Assembly: GCA_933228675.1 (NCBI GenBank)
Contig: OW121743.1
Span: 54,500,903-54,564,902 of the forward strand
Length of the DNA: 64,000 nucleotides
DNA from: Stomorhina lunata
Lineage: Eukaryota; Arthropoda; Insecta; Diptera; Rhiniidae
Direction of reading: 5' to 3'
The notes beneath the pieces were generated by a model. It made no database searches. It had not been told where the DNA came from and saw only the letters and a program-made list of their open reading frames with translations. Numbering within the stretch: the stretch's first letter is position 1; each line of letters starts with the position of its first letter. The translations under genes were made by a program, and so were the position numbers. Below are positions 12,526-24,406 of this stretch, one piece after another.

Positions 12526-13489
12526 TTTCCCTTACTTTAATAACCTTCAGTGCCTTTTAATCGCCAGCTATCACTGACCACATATTAATCCACCGTCAAC
12601 TTTTCCGGGACTTCATACTTAATTTAATTGAACAAACACAGAAAGAAAATAAATTCGTCATAAATAAATATTTAACGAAATTTATTTATAAAATCAACAG
12701 AAAAAGATAAAAATAATTTCATTTTTCTTTTATGCGAAATTCAAGTTGCGAATATGTTTGGTTTGATTCATACATAACTGACCTGATGTTAAATATGTTG
12801 CATTGTTGTGTCATGTTGTGCAGGCAATTGTTGTCTCTTCTGCTTAAAAAAGTACTTAAACAAGTCTTCCATGACCGTTAAAAAAAAAGTAAAAATATTC
12901 CCCCAACTGCTTTTAAAATTTTTACACAATTTTTCGTAAAAAGTTTAAATTTTTTTACAAAAGTGACATTGTTTTTTCTTAATGTTTCTTTTGTTTTTAC
13001 TGCTTATCTGACTTTATAATTTTGTCATTTTTTTGTTGCTTTTAGCTGTTTCTTAGCCGTTGATTTCATTGTCGTTGATAAAAATGTCCACCTCTTTTAT
13101 GGTCGAGTTGTCTTGAAAATTTTGTTCATTCCTTAAAAACTGCGAATATTTTAAGTCACAAAAAAAAATTAGTGAAATATTTTAGTTCGTGTTTTAATGT
13201 TTTAGTTTTTATAGAAGGTTTTTGTTGTTGTTTTGTTGATCTTACATCTACGCATTTGTCTAGAATGTTGTAGATACAAGTATCTACTTGCACCTTATAA
13301 CTAAATACTTAATGTCGGTTGTTGCTGTCATTGGGTTTTTCTTCTTGCCTAGATTTTTGCTATTATTTTCATTTCGACGGATACTATTTGGACAGTTGAG
13401 GTTATTAGAGGGGAATAACTTGAGTGGGGGGTTGCAATTTCTTCAAGGAAAAACCAGTGGAAGTATTTGGATTCACCAAAGAATCCAAA
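12526..13489. other. Unassigned spacer between arrays
   Basis: AT-rich DNA of ordinary complexity with no supported gene. An 81-codon frame at 13288-13533 runs into the next array and shows no domain. Confidence 0.4.
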
Positions 13490-16400
13490 ACAAACTTTTT
13501 ATAGAAAATTTTTCAAAAATTTACTTTTTATAGGAAATTTTTCAAAAATTTACTTTTTATAGGAAATTTTTCAAAAATTTACTTTTTATAGGAACTTTTT
13601 AAAAATTTTACTTTTTATAGGAAATTTTTCAAAAATTTACTTTTTATAGGAAATTTTTCAAAAATTTCCTATTTTTATAGAAAATTTTTCAAAAATTTCC
13701 TATTTTTATAGGAAATTTTTCAAAAATTTCCTATTTTTATAGGAAATTTTTCAAAAATTTCCTATTTTTATAGGAAATTTTTCAAAAATTTCCAATTTTT
13801 ATAGGAAATTTTTGAAAAATTTCCTATTTTTATAGGAAATTTTTCAAAAATTTCCTATTTTTATAGGAAATTTTTCAAAAATTTCCTATTTTTATAGGAA
13901 ATTTTTTAAAAATTTCCTATTTTTATAGGAAATTTTTCAAAAATTTCCTATTTTTATAGGAAATTTTTCAAAAATTTCCTATTTTTATAGGAAATTTTTC
14001 AAAAATTTCCTATTTTTATAGGAAATTTTTCAAAAATTTCCTATTTTTATAGGAAATTTTTCAAAAATTTCCTATTTTTATAGGAAATTTTTCAAAAATT
14101 TCCTATTTTTATAGGAAATTTTTCAAAAATTTCCTATTTTTATAGGAAATTTTTCAAAAATTTCCTATTTTTATAGGAAATTTTTCAAAAATTTCCTATT
14201 TTTATATGAAATTTTTCAAAAATTTCCTATTTTTATAGGAAATTTTTCAAAAATTTCCTATTTTTATAGGAAATTTTTCAAAAATTTCCTATTTTTATAG
14301 GAAATTTTTCAAAAATTTCCTATTTTTATAGGAAATTTTTCAAAAATTTCCTATTTTTATAGGAAATTTTTCAAAAATTTCCTATTTTTATAGGAAATTT
14401 TTCAAAAATTTCCTATTTTTATAGGAAATTTTTCAAAAATTTCCTATTTTTATAGGAAATTTTTCAAAAATTTCCTATTTTTATAGGAAATTTTTCAAAA
14501 ATTTCCTATTTTTATAGGAAATTTTTCAAAAATTTCCTATTTTTATAGGAAATTTTTCAAAAATTTCCTATTTTTATAGGAAATTTTTCAAAAATTTCCT
14601 ATTTTTATAGGAAATTTTTCAAAAATTTCCTATTTTTATAGGAAATTTTTCAAAAATTTCCTATTTTTATAGGAAATTTTTCAAAAATTTCCTATTTTTA
14701 TAGGAAATTTTTCAAAAATTTCCTATTTTTATAGGAAATTTTTCAAAAATTTCCTATTTTTATAGGAAATTTTTCAAAAATTTCCTATTTTTATAGGAAA
14801 TTTTTCAAAAATTTCCTATTTTTATAGGAAATTTTTCAAAAATTTCCTATTTTTATAGGAAATTTTTCAAAAATTTCCTATTTTTATAGGAAATTTTTCA
14901 AAAATTTCCTATTTTTATAGGAAATTTTTCAAAAATTTCCTATTTTTATAGGAAATTTTTCAAAAATTTCCTATTTTTATAGGAAATTTTTCAAAAATTT
15001 CCTATTTTTATAGGAAATTTTTCAAAAATTTCCTATTTTTATAGGAAATTTTTCAAAAATTTCCTATTTTTATAGGAAATTTTTCAAAAATTTCCTATTT
15101 TTATAGGAAATTTTTCAAAAATTTCCTATTTTTATAGGAAATTTTTCAAAAATTTCCTATTTTTATAGGAAATTTTTCAAAAATTTCCTATTTTTATAGG
15201 AAATTTTTCAAAAATTTCCTATTTTTATAGGAAATTTTTCAAAAATTTCCTATTTTTATAGAAAATTTTTCAAAAATTTCCTATTTTTATAGGAAATTTT
15301 TCAAACATTTCTTATTTTTATAGGAAATTTTTCAAAAATTTCTTATTTTTATAGGAAATTTTTCAAAAATTTTGTAATTTTATAGGAAATTTTTCAAAAA
15401 TTTCTTATTTTTATAGGAAATTTTTCAAAAATTTCTTATTTTTATAGGAAATTTTTCAAAAATTTCCTATTTTTATAGGAAATTTTTCAAAAATTTCTTA
15501 TTTTTATAGGAAAATTTTCAAAAATTTCCTATTTTTATAGGAAATTTTTCAAAAATTTCCTATTTTTATAGGAAATTTTTCAAAAATTTCCTATTTTTAT
15601 AGGAAATTTTTCAAAAATTTCCTATTTTTATAGGAAATTTTTCAAAAATTTCCTATTTTTATAGGAAATTTTTCAAAAATTTCCTATTTTTATAGGAAAT
15701 TTTTCAAAAATTTCCTATTTTTATAGGAAATTTTTCAAAAATTTCCTATTTTTATAGGAAATTTTTCAAAAATTTCCTATTTTTATAGGAAATTTTTCAA
15801 AAATTTCCTATTTTTATAGGAAATTTTTCAAAAATTTCCTATTTTTATAGGAAATTTTTCAAAAATTTCCTATTTTTATAGGAAATTTTTCAAAAATTTC
15901 CTATTTTTATAGAAAATTTTTCAAAAATTTCCTATTTTTATAGGAAATTTTTCAAAAATTTCCTATTTTTATAGGAAATTTTTCAAAAATTTATTTTTTT
16001 GTAGGAAATTTTTAAAAAATTTCCTATTTTTATAGGAAATTTTGCAAAAATTTACTTTTATTGTAGGAAATTTTGCAAAAATTTACTTTTTATAGGAAAT
16101 TTTTTAAAAATTTTAAAGAAAATTTTTCAAAAATTTACTTTTTAAAAGAAATTTTTCAAAAATTTACTTTTTAAAAGAAATTTTTCAAAAATTTACTTTT
16201 TAGAGAAAATTTTGCAAAAATTTACTTTTCATAGGAAATTTTTTAAAAATTTTAAAGGAAATTTTTCAAAAATTTACTTTTTATAGGAAATTTTTCAAAA
16301 ATTTACTTTTTATAGGAAATTGTTCAAAAATTTTTTATAGGAAATTTTTCAGAAATTTACTTTTTATAGAAAATTTTTCAAAAATTTACTTTTTATAAGA

Positions 16401-16700
16401 AAATTTTTCAAAAATTTACTTTTTTTATAGGAAATTTTTCAAAAATTTATTTTTTTTATGGGAAATTTTTCAAAAATTTACTTATTTTTTGGAGAAAAAT
16501 TTTCAAAAATTTACTTTTTTTTATAAAAAAAATTTCAAAAATTTACTTTTTATAAGAAAATTTTTCAAAAATTTACTTTTTATAAGAAAATTTTTCAAAA
16601 ATTTACTTTTTATAAGAAAATTTTTCAAAAATTTACTTTTTTTATAGGAAATTTTTTAAAAATTTACTTTTTATAGGAAATTTTTCAAAAATTTTTCTTC
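13490..16700. repeat. 31-bp palindromic minisatellite array, CCTATTTTTATAGG type
   Basis: The unit has two adjacent palindromes: CCTATTTTTATAGG (arms CCTAT/ATAGG) and AAATTTTTCAAAAATTT (arms AAATTTTT/AAAAATTT around a single C). The period is 31 bp in the homogeneous centre (about 13670-15990, roughly 75 units), with very few variants. The flanks use ACTTTTTATAGG or AAAGAAATTTTTC variants and are more divergent. The core is related to, but distinct from, the TTTTCTATAGAAAA core of the other arrays. Confidence 0.95.
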
Positions 16701-17208
16701 CATTTGATATTAAAAATCATTTTTAGAATCCAATTATATAACCCAACTTTCTTCTACTTAATTTTATCTTTTTAATTATCTTCATAAGAGAAAGGCTTTC
16801 TGTTTTCATAAGAAAAATCTCAAAAACGTTTGATTCGATTAATTAAAAGTAATTGCAATTATTTCAATATATTTTATTGTATTTACCTGCTAACAGCTAA
16901 TAAATCTTTAACAAGATCTTGTACAAAAGACTCAAATTGTTATTAGACATCAGGCGGAAGGAAAAACCGAATGAATGAAAAATAATAATAATAGAGAAAA
17001 AAAAACAGAGTCTTTAGAGGCAGACCCATTAACCCACAATTCCATAAAAAAATAAAAATACAAAACTGCACATATTTAAGACTTATTTTGCTATCAGATA
17101 CTTATTTTCAAAACATTAACTAAGACTCTTTGGTGTTTTTTTTCGCAAATTAAAATTATTTCTTTTGCGAAAACATAAAACTACTTACTTCGGCGATTTG
17201 GTAGTAAA
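16701..17208. other. Unassigned AT-rich DNA
   Basis: No gene seen. A short AATAATAATAATAG run lies near 16981. Confidence 0.4.
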
Positions 17209-17371
17209 GACAGTAGTTAATGGATATAAGAATCTGTTCGTATAAGAAAAAAAAATCGATATAAGACTTTTTTTTTTAAATTCCACTAACGTTTTTAGAT
17301 AATAGAAAAAAAAGTTCTCAAGTATTTTTCCAAACTTTTTTTAAAGTTCTTTATATCCATTGACTACTGTC
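17209..17371. mobile_element. Small foldback/MITE-like element
   Basis: Near-perfect terminal inverted repeats, GACAGTAGTTAATGGATATA on the left and TATATCCATTGACTACTGTC on the right (one mismatch, then a one-base offset), flank a 115-bp AT-rich centre. No obvious target duplication could be assigned, so the exact ends are uncertain. No second copy was noticed in the window. Confidence 0.6.
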
Positions 17372-17875
17372 GCTACAAGCTCTAAGATTTTTTTCTACCA
17401 TTAAAAATTTGCTCCAATACTTAAAATTAGTGTTCACTCAGGCATTTTCATCAAACATGTTCCTCTTGGCATTAGTCTTTAAATTTAGTAGTTCTTTTTT
17501 TATTCTTTGTATTTTTTTTTCTGTGTTTTCTGAAATTTAAGTACTTTATTTTACTCCTACTGAAAAAAAGTCACTCAATAGTTTTTGTTATGGACAGTCA
17601 GACGGACTGACTGACAGATTTTTTACATCTTCCATTAATATTTACTTAGTTCTTTTCTTTATTTTATACATTTTTGCTTTTAATTTGACCAAATTTCCGC
17701 ATTGTTGTGTTTGCCAAAAGAAATTATAAATATTTTGTATCTTAAAAAAGATTTGGAATAATTTTGTCTAATGGCCTATTAGACACTAGCAAAAATTTCT
17801 AATGTGCTGGAATTTTTATAGTTCAACACATAAAATAAGATACAAAATTATATCTACTATGTATTTATAAGTTTG
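17372..17875. other. Unassigned AT-rich DNA
   Basis: No gene or recognised repeat. A short CAGTCAGACGGACTGACTGACAG stretch is present near 17596. Confidence 0.35.
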
Positions 17876-17980
17876 TATTGATGTACAAATGTAACGCATA
17901 GAAATATTGGTCTGAGATCCACCTTAAGGTAAACCGGTATACTTAGAATCACTCCTTGAGTCTACTAAGCGATCGACCTC
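17876..17980 (-). repeat. R1 fragment
   Basis: Matches the R1 copy at 35150-35240 in the same plus-strand order: GTAACGCATAGAAATATTGGTCT, then 'aaaccggtatacttagaatcactcc'. Orientation is opposite to the R1 copy at 4354. A further R1-like piece in the same orientation lies at about 28600-28710, so an older R1 copy may have been split by later insertions, including the retrotransposon between them. Confidence 0.7.
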
Positions 17981-18757
17981 TGTCTAATATTTCGAGTACT
18001 TTCAATAGGTCTCTTACATAACTTAAATGACCTATATTTACAACCTGTTAAGGTCAAAAGCCCAGCATATTTTAGAATTCCATGAGCTTCGATCTTGTGC
18101 GCATACTCGTATTTTCCAATTTTTTGAAGCAAACTTTAAAAGATTTTTCTCTACTTGGTCTTTCCATCGAAGTCCAGTCGTTTTCAGGAGTGGGTTACTA
18201 GTCCGACATCCTAACCCATATTTTCATCGTACTTATGGGAACACTCGAGGCACATGTTAGCTCACTTCATTAACGGGTGTTAACATAGTTACCCGGCTGA
18301 TACCACGAGGAGATCAGTGTCCTCAGTTGTGATGAAGGATAACCAATTTAAGTCTTACCAAGTTAAGACCAATCAATACCTTTGCTTGCTATCCAAAATC
18401 CCCTTCATCACCCCATTCAATTTCCGGAGTTAAGATTTCGGTATACATTTCACTTTAACAGGCCACTGTGCTCTCAACTCTAGGCTAAATTGATGGGATA
18501 GAAGAATTTCGGACATTTGCAGATTATGCATAGATGAGGACTCATCCAAATCAATGGAACACATTCGCTATCACTGTCGAAGGCTTCAGCATCGTAGACG
18601 CAAATATCTAGGCGATAGATTTTATGTAAATCTTCAGGATTTACAGCAGTGTAAACTAAGTTATATTGTAGGACTTATAATTGGATTCAATTGGCTTAAA
18701 TGGGTCTTTTTCTTATATGTACTTACTTTCCAGTCTTTTCGATTACCTATACTTCTT
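17981..18757. other. Unassigned, higher-complexity DNA
   Basis: Less AT-rich than its surroundings, with short frames at 18027-18260 and 18554-18781 that show no recognisable domain; the second runs into the LTR and cannot be a real gene as drawn. It may be a decayed mobile element, but I could not identify it. Confidence 0.3.
18754..18757. other. Target-site duplication TCTT (left)
   Basis: TCTT directly precedes the left LTR and is repeated as TCTT at 28556-28559 directly after the right LTR. A 4-bp duplication is usual for Ty3/gypsy integration. Confidence 0.85.
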
Positions 18758-20946
18758 TGTAACGATTCTTTGAGGAGTTGATATACCTTTTTTGGGAACG
18801 ATGCTACCTATTAATATCGGCCGTGCTCGTCGGATGGGGGGGTTGTGTAATTTTTCCCAAACTAAAATCCCTAAATGATTAGAAACGTCACAAAAATTTT
18901 ACTTTAGGTAGCTATAAAAAAGAAAATGACCAATACAAAGCTTACAAAAGAAAAGATAATATAGTAGTGGTTACCGATTGTATAGCTTAAGGTGTCATTC
19001 GCTAAACAATGCCCGTGCCCGCCCTCCATGCTGACTAAGGGTTAATATTTACTAGTCAGCCCAATATTAAACGAAAAAAAAAAAAAAAAAAAAAAAAAAA
19101 ACTAACAAACTTTATGCACCCCCATACTCTACTTCACCTTTCGTAATCAAAAATAAATTTTAACATTTCATTTTTAAAACATTATAACAATTATATTTTT
19201 ATTAAAAAAAAATTAAGGTTAATAAAAAATCTATAAAATTTAAGTTATAACTATATTAAATTATAATATAGAAGTTAAAGTTTAATTAACAACAAAAAAT
19301 ATCAATATGTTGAGAAATTATAATGAAGATTTTATTTTCATTCAATTTGAAAATGGAAAAACTATAGTGGCAATTTTTATTACCAAAATATAATTATATT
19401 TATGTAGTATCTTAGTGTGAATGTAGAATGTATTTTAAATTCGCAATATGAATCACCCTAATGACACAAAAGTATCTAAAAACATCTTAAAGGTTTTAGC
19501 AACATATGTTGCTGAAACATTAGTAATATACAAACAAAATTATTTTTTTCTATGTTTCTAATTTATATGTATTCATGTTGCGAAATTTAAAAATAAAAAT
19601 ATATGAGTGTAAATGAATGTATACGGCGAAACTAAAACGTAAATCAAAACAAATCACTTACCTCTGCTCATGTCCAACGATGTCGCCAGGCCTGATGACA
19701 GATGTTGCGCAGCAGTAGTAGATTTAATATATTGAGCGAATGTTGAGAACAATTTTAAATTTTGTTTAAAATGTATATAAATACATTTGTTATTGTTTTG
19801 ATTTTTCTATTAAAATGTATCTATTGGTGATTTAAATGTTTTTGTTTAGTATTCTCTAAATGTTAGGGTGTCCCATTAGGAAAGTTTATTGTTATGAAGT
19901 GTATTTAGAATTTGAAATGAATATTGAATATGAGTGTAAATTATGTTTGAATCATGTTTATGAATGAAAACGTAACCAATATAATTAGGATGACCAAATA
20001 AATTTATAGGTTTATAAAGACCCGAATAAAATTTATAAAAAAAAAATTAAATAAAATTTAACCGAATATTTAAATGAAATTAATTTCAATTTACGTTAAA
20101 TTAAGAAAAATAACTTGATATATATAAATTTAAGTTAAAATAAATTAATATTTAGTTACTAATTAAATTATTTGAAAAATTAGGTTTTTAAATAGGAATA
20201 GTTGGTAGTTTTCTGATGAATCGATTTTTATAGCAACTGATGAACCAATTTTTGATTAATTAAATAGATTTCATCTAAACTTTCAAAATATTGGAAATAG
20301 AAATTATAATGCGGTTTTGTGGTCTATAAGGGAACCAACTGGTTACCCTGACCACACCAAATTGTCGACACAAAGGGCTCTCTGTTATGATACACACAAT
20401 TGCAATTATAGTAATTGTTTTAAAAATATTATTGGTGGTCACTCCAATGATTAAATAAATGTAACCAGATTTAACCACACAGAATCACACAAAATAATCG
20501 ATATCCAAGAAAATCTTTATCGAATATACATATAAGTATCTTGAATCTTGTAAGCAATAATGATGATGCAAAATTGAACTTAATTTATTTCCTAATAAAA
20601 AAAAAAAAAAAAATGATTTTTAAAAGAAATTATTTATAAATAACCATTAATTGGATCTTACCAATGTTTCTTCAAATGCACTAAACCTATCCCAAGGGAA
20701 TTATTGCACAAAATATTTAATTTATTTAAATATCTTTTAAAATTTAAATTTGTGAACTTTTTCGTTCAAGAAAATTTTTCAAATGTAATACAAAATTTTC
20801 ATATACAAAATTCTATTAAATCATAGCCAACCAAAAATATAAATTTTGAATTTTGAAAAACTTTAAATTTACAAACAGCCAAGAAAAAATGTTAGTAATT
20901 TTAAAAAATTTCAAAAATTCCAAAATAGGCAAAGGTCACCATCACA
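18758..20946 (-). repeat. 3' LTR of the gypsy-like element
   Basis: About 2189 bp, matching the 5' LTR at an offset of 7608 bp. On the plus strand it starts TGTAAC and ends ATCACA, so on the element's own strand it is TGTGAT...GTTACA with the canonical TG...CA ends. It contains a 28-nt A-run (19074-19101), an inverted repeat GCTGACTA/TAGTCAGC (19030-19060) and a 17-nt A-run near 20597. The 67-codon frame at 20275-20478 is present in both LTRs only because they are duplicates; I do not consider it coding. Confidence 0.95.
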
Positions 20947-21007
20947 AAGCAGATTAAATTCCAAGGTCACTACAGAATTAAATCTGAAAAAGGTGACATA
21001 TGTAAAA
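20947..21007 (-). other. Short 3' untranslated segment without an evident polypurine tract
   Basis: The 61 bp between the pol stop and the 3' LTR read, just before the LTR, as GGAATTTAATCTGCTT on the element's strand. That is not the purine run expected for plus-strand priming. Confidence 0.6.
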
Positions 21008-24000
21008 CTATGTCCAAATATCTTTTATGTGGTAGACTCCAGTGTGAGTTCCAGTTACATCTTCTAATTCATAATTTACATTTCCTATTCTCTTTTTGAC
21101 AACAGCCTTAATTCCAGTCGGAGCAAGTTTTGCATTGAATTTGTCGAACGATGAGCTCTGTGTAAAATTACGACGAAAAACTATTTGACCAATATTGAAC
21201 TCTCGTTTGCGGGATCTTAAATTATATGTCTTAACATTGCGTTCATATGCGTCTTTTATTTTCGTTCGTATAGAGTCACGTAAAATTGTAAATTGGTCCT
21301 GTCTTTCAAGTTCGGTGTCGGTCTCGGCTAAAAGTTTTAGGTTACGTAAAATTTTGTAGTCCTGTCCATGTGTAATCATCGTCTGTCCGAATACCAATTG
21401 GTAAGGTGTCCGTCCGGTGGTCTGATGAACGCTGCTTCTTAATGCGGAGTTAACACTGGGAAGGTATTGGTCCCATTCTCTTTGGTCATTTCTAATATAT
21501 GCACGGAGAGCTTCATTGATGGAACGGTTAACTCTCTCGCTCGCATTGGATTGAGGGCTGTGTACTGCAGTAAACTGATGCTGGATTCCGAGCTTATCAA
21601 CCATATTCTTAAAGTCGTTAGCCTTAAACTGACTTCCGTTGTCCGTAACTATTGTTTCTGGAACACCAAAACATGGGAAGATTTCATTTTGAAGATAGTT
21701 GACCATCTGTTTCGTAACGAATTTCTTCAATGGTTTTATAAATGTAAATTTGGAATAATGATCTAGAATTATAAATATTCCAATATTGCCGGTCTTTGAT
21801 CGTGGAAATGGACCAATTAGGTCCATGTACAGACGCTGAAATGGTCTTTCAGTTTGTACCATTTCTCCCATTGGTGGTTTAAGGGACGATGTAGGTGCTT
21901 TCGAAGTTTTACAAAGATCGCAATTTAAAACATAGTTTTTGACATCAGTTACTAATCCAGGCCAGAAAAAGAACTGTCTGATTCTATGGATAGTTTTAGC
22001 GATACCTCCATGCCCAGAGTTTGGTATATCATGAGCTGCATAAATAACATCCTTACGAAGTTCATCAGGTACCACCAACTTCCATATGTCAAACTCATCA
22101 ATGTTGTCTGAACTGAAGCCTGTCCTCTTATATATATATTTACGTACCACCCGATAATCCGGAAACTCCGACTTAGAGAATTCCTCTCGCAATCGGCAGT
22201 ATTCTGGGCTGTCGAAAGCAGGAGAGTCCAAGTCTATGGATGGTATAGTTTCAATATCTAACGTCGAAATATCACTATCATCAAAAGCACGTGATAACGC
22301 ATCTGGTACCACATTATCACTACCCTTTCTGTGTTCTATCGTAAAGTCAAATCCTTGTAATTTCAAGGCCCATCTTGCTAATCGACCCGAAAGATCCTTT
22401 TGTCGCATAAGCCATTTGAGGCTGGCATGATCTGTGATAACTTTAAATTCGTGGCCTTCGATATATGCCCGAAACTTTTTAATAGCTAGTATCACTGCCA
22501 AGCACTCGAGTTCGGTGATGGAATAGTTCCGTTGGGCTTTGTTGAGCTTTTGAGACATAAACGCTATAGGTCTTTCGTTGCCATCGTTGTCAACCTGTGC
22601 TAGTACTGCCCCAATTCCAAACGTACTAGCATCACACTGTACGATGAATGGTTTCTCAAAATCTGCATGAACTAAAACTGGAGCAGAAGTTAATTTTGCC
22701 TTAATGATATCAAACGATTTTTGAGCATCTTCTGTCCATACGAATGTTTTGCGCTTAGATAGGAGTTCGGTGAGCGGAAAGGTGACTGTGGCATATTCAT
22801 CGATAAATCGGCGATACCAACCGGCCATGCCTAAAAACTGGCGAATTTGCCTCACAGTTTTTGGAATTGGAAAATCCGATATGGCTTTAACCTTATCTGG
22901 ATCCACCCGCAATGATCCTTCTCCAACCACGTAGCCAAGATATTGAACTTTTCGTAGGCAAAATGAACTTTTCTTTACGTTGATGGTTAAATTCGCTCGA
23001 CGAAGATTTGTGGCCACCTCCTGTAAGTGCATCATATGTTCGTCAAAGTCTTTCGAAATGATTAATAAATCGTCCAAGTAAACAAAAACGTTTTGTTTAA
23101 GATTATACGGAATGACACGGTCCATTAGTCTGCACATCGTTTGCGGTGCGTTACATAATCCAAACGGCATTCTTGTAAATTGATACAAGGGCCGATTAGG
23201 GATTGTGAAAGCTGTCTTAGGTCTTGAGACTTCATCCAATTTAATTTGCCAAAATGCATCCTTTAGATCTACTTTGGAAATAAAATAAATTGGAGGAAGT
23301 CTTGAAATAAGTCCTTCTATGTTCGGTATAGGGTACGAGTCTTTGATTGTCACATTGTTTAATTTTCGACTGTCCACACAAAAACGCACTTTACCGGGTT
23401 TTACTACTAAAACTCCAGGAGATGACCAAGGCGAAGTTGGGCACTCCTCAATTACTCCTAGGCCAAGCATCCTGTCAATCTCGCCGCATAAAAGTTTTTC
23501 TCTGGCAGGAGATATTGGATAATATCTTTGTTTGATTGGGGAACTATTACCGGTATCGATATTGTGTTCCAACAGCGTAGTGCATCCCAATCCGTCACGT
23601 TCTGAATTCGGAAAATAATTTACTATTTTGTTAAGTTGTTGCTGTTGAGACATTGTCAAGGGTATTTTGTCTGAGTCCGCATCTAAAACTATCTCATTGA
23701 CATTATTCATGGTAACAATTTGAATACCAAATTTTGACCAGAAATCCATACCACAAATAACGTCTTGAGTTATTGACGGTATTAGTAAAAAGTCAACTTG
23801 TTTGTTTTGTCCATTGTAGGTTATGTCTAAGGTCACAGTCCCTAAAACTTGTTGTCGTTGTCCGTCAGCTGTCTTGACATTGCCTAAACTGCGTTTGAAA
23901 TTCCTAGAATTAATTATTTCCGAACACAAATCACCACCAATCACATTCACATTTGCACCACTATCCATTAAAGCAAAACGATTATTACTGAGTAAATTTA

Positions 24001-24406
24001 CCCGAATGTAAGGCCTATTATCATTATCTTTGTTAACCAAAGAAGAAATGATATGAGTCTTAAAACGTTTTCTACGATTGTAAAATTCGCGAATTCTTCT
24101 AGCTGATCTTGTTAGCTTATACTCGGCTAAAGGCTCATTAAAAATTCTAGCTCTCGCACGATTGTATTCTTCAAGGCGTACGTGATATGGTCGAAGCAGA
24201 GGATGGACTTTGAACGAATCAGGTTTTTGGGTATCCGGTGAAGTATAAGAAGAATCTGTAGTATTAGTAATAGCAGGTATAAATGACTTTATATCATGAA
24301 AATTCGAAATAGTAGGTGAAGAAATTAATGGGTTTTCGGATGTCCGTTCTTGGTCGTGCGGACATCCCTCTTCTCGTTTCCCTGTTTTGATAAACAAGTG
24401 GGACAA
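21008..24406 (-). CDS. pol: Pol polyprotein (protease, RT, RNase H, integrase), reached by -1 frameshift
   Basis: The open frame is about 1132 codons with no stop. Residue numbers count from its upstream edge at 24406, which is a TTG and not a true start. Domains in order are an aspartic protease with DSGAN at 148-152, then reverse transcriptase with MPFG at 413-416 and the active site YLDD at 443-446. RNase H follows, with D592, E632/E634 and D659. The integrase has a zinc motif H792, H799, C829 and C832, then the catalytic triad D862, D922 and E957, which gives DD35E spacing. The C-terminus has the usual 'LAPTGIK...' tail and no clear chromodomain. The protein processes Gag-Pol, copies the RNA and inserts the DNA. 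It overlaps gag by 82 nt in the -1 frame, so translation depends on the frameshift signal at 24338-24382. No key residue is missing, which suggests a functional copy. Confidence 0.96.
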   Translation of the reverse strand: MSHLFIKTGKREEGCPHDQERTSENPLISSPTISNFHDIKSFIPAITNTTDSSYTSPDTQKPDSFKVHPLLRPYHVRLEEYNRARARIFNEPLAEYKLTRSARRIREFYNRRKRFKTHIISSLVNKDNDNRPYIRVNLLSNNRFALMDSGANVNVIGGDLCSEIINSRNFKRSLGNVKTADGQRQQVLGTVTLDITYNGQNKQVDFLLIPSITQDVICGMDFWSKFGIQIVTMNNVNEIVLDADSDKIPLTMSQQQQLNKIVNYFPNSERDGLGCTTLLEHNIDTGNSSPIKQRYYPISPAREKLLCGEIDRMLGLGVIEECPTSPWSSPGVLVVKPGKVRFCVDSRKLNNVTIKDSYPIPNIEGLISRLPPIYFISKVDLKDAFWQIKLDEVSRPKTAFTIPNRPLYQFTRMPFGLCNAPQTMCRLMDRVIPYNLKQNVFVYLDDLLIISKDFDEHMMHLQEVATNLRRANLTINVKKSSFCLRKVQYLGYVVGEGSLRVDPDKVKAISDFPIPKTVRQIRQFLGMAGWYRRFIDEYATVTFPLTELLSKRKTFVWTEDAQKSFDIIKAKLTSAPVLVHADFEKPFIVQCDASTFGIGAVLAQVDNDGNERPIAFMSQKLNKAQRNYSITELECLAVILAIKKFRAYIEGHEFKVITDHASLKWLMRQKDLSGRLARWALKLQGFDFTIEHRKGSDNVVPDALSRAFDDSDISTLDIETIPSIDLDSPAFDSPEYCRLREEFSKSEFPDYRVVRKYIYKRTGFSSDNIDEFDIWKLVVPDELRKDVIYAAHDIPNSGHGGIAKTIHRIRQFFFWPGLVTDVKNYVLNCDLCKTSKAPTSSLKPPMGEMVQTERPFQRLYMDLIGPFPRSKTGNIGIFIILDHYSKFTFIKPLKKFVTKQMVNYLQNEIFPCFGVPETIVTDNGSQFKANDFKNMVDKLGIQHQFTAVHSPQSNASERVNRSINEALRAYIRNDQREWDQYLPSVNSALRSSVHQTTGRTPYQLVFGQTMITHGQDYKILRNLKLLAETDTELERQDQFTILRDSIRTKIKDAYERNVKTYNLRSRKREFNIGQIVFRRNFTQSSSFDKFNAKLAPTGIKAVVKKRIGNVNYELEDVTGTHTGVYHIKDIWT

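Noticed and set aside
20275..20478. Identical 67-codon frame in both LTRs (also 27883-28086)
   Set aside because: Identity follows from LTR duplication; composition and lack of any domain argue against a gene.
20947..21007. env gene or further frame after pol
   Set aside because: Only 61 bp separate the pol stop from the LTR.
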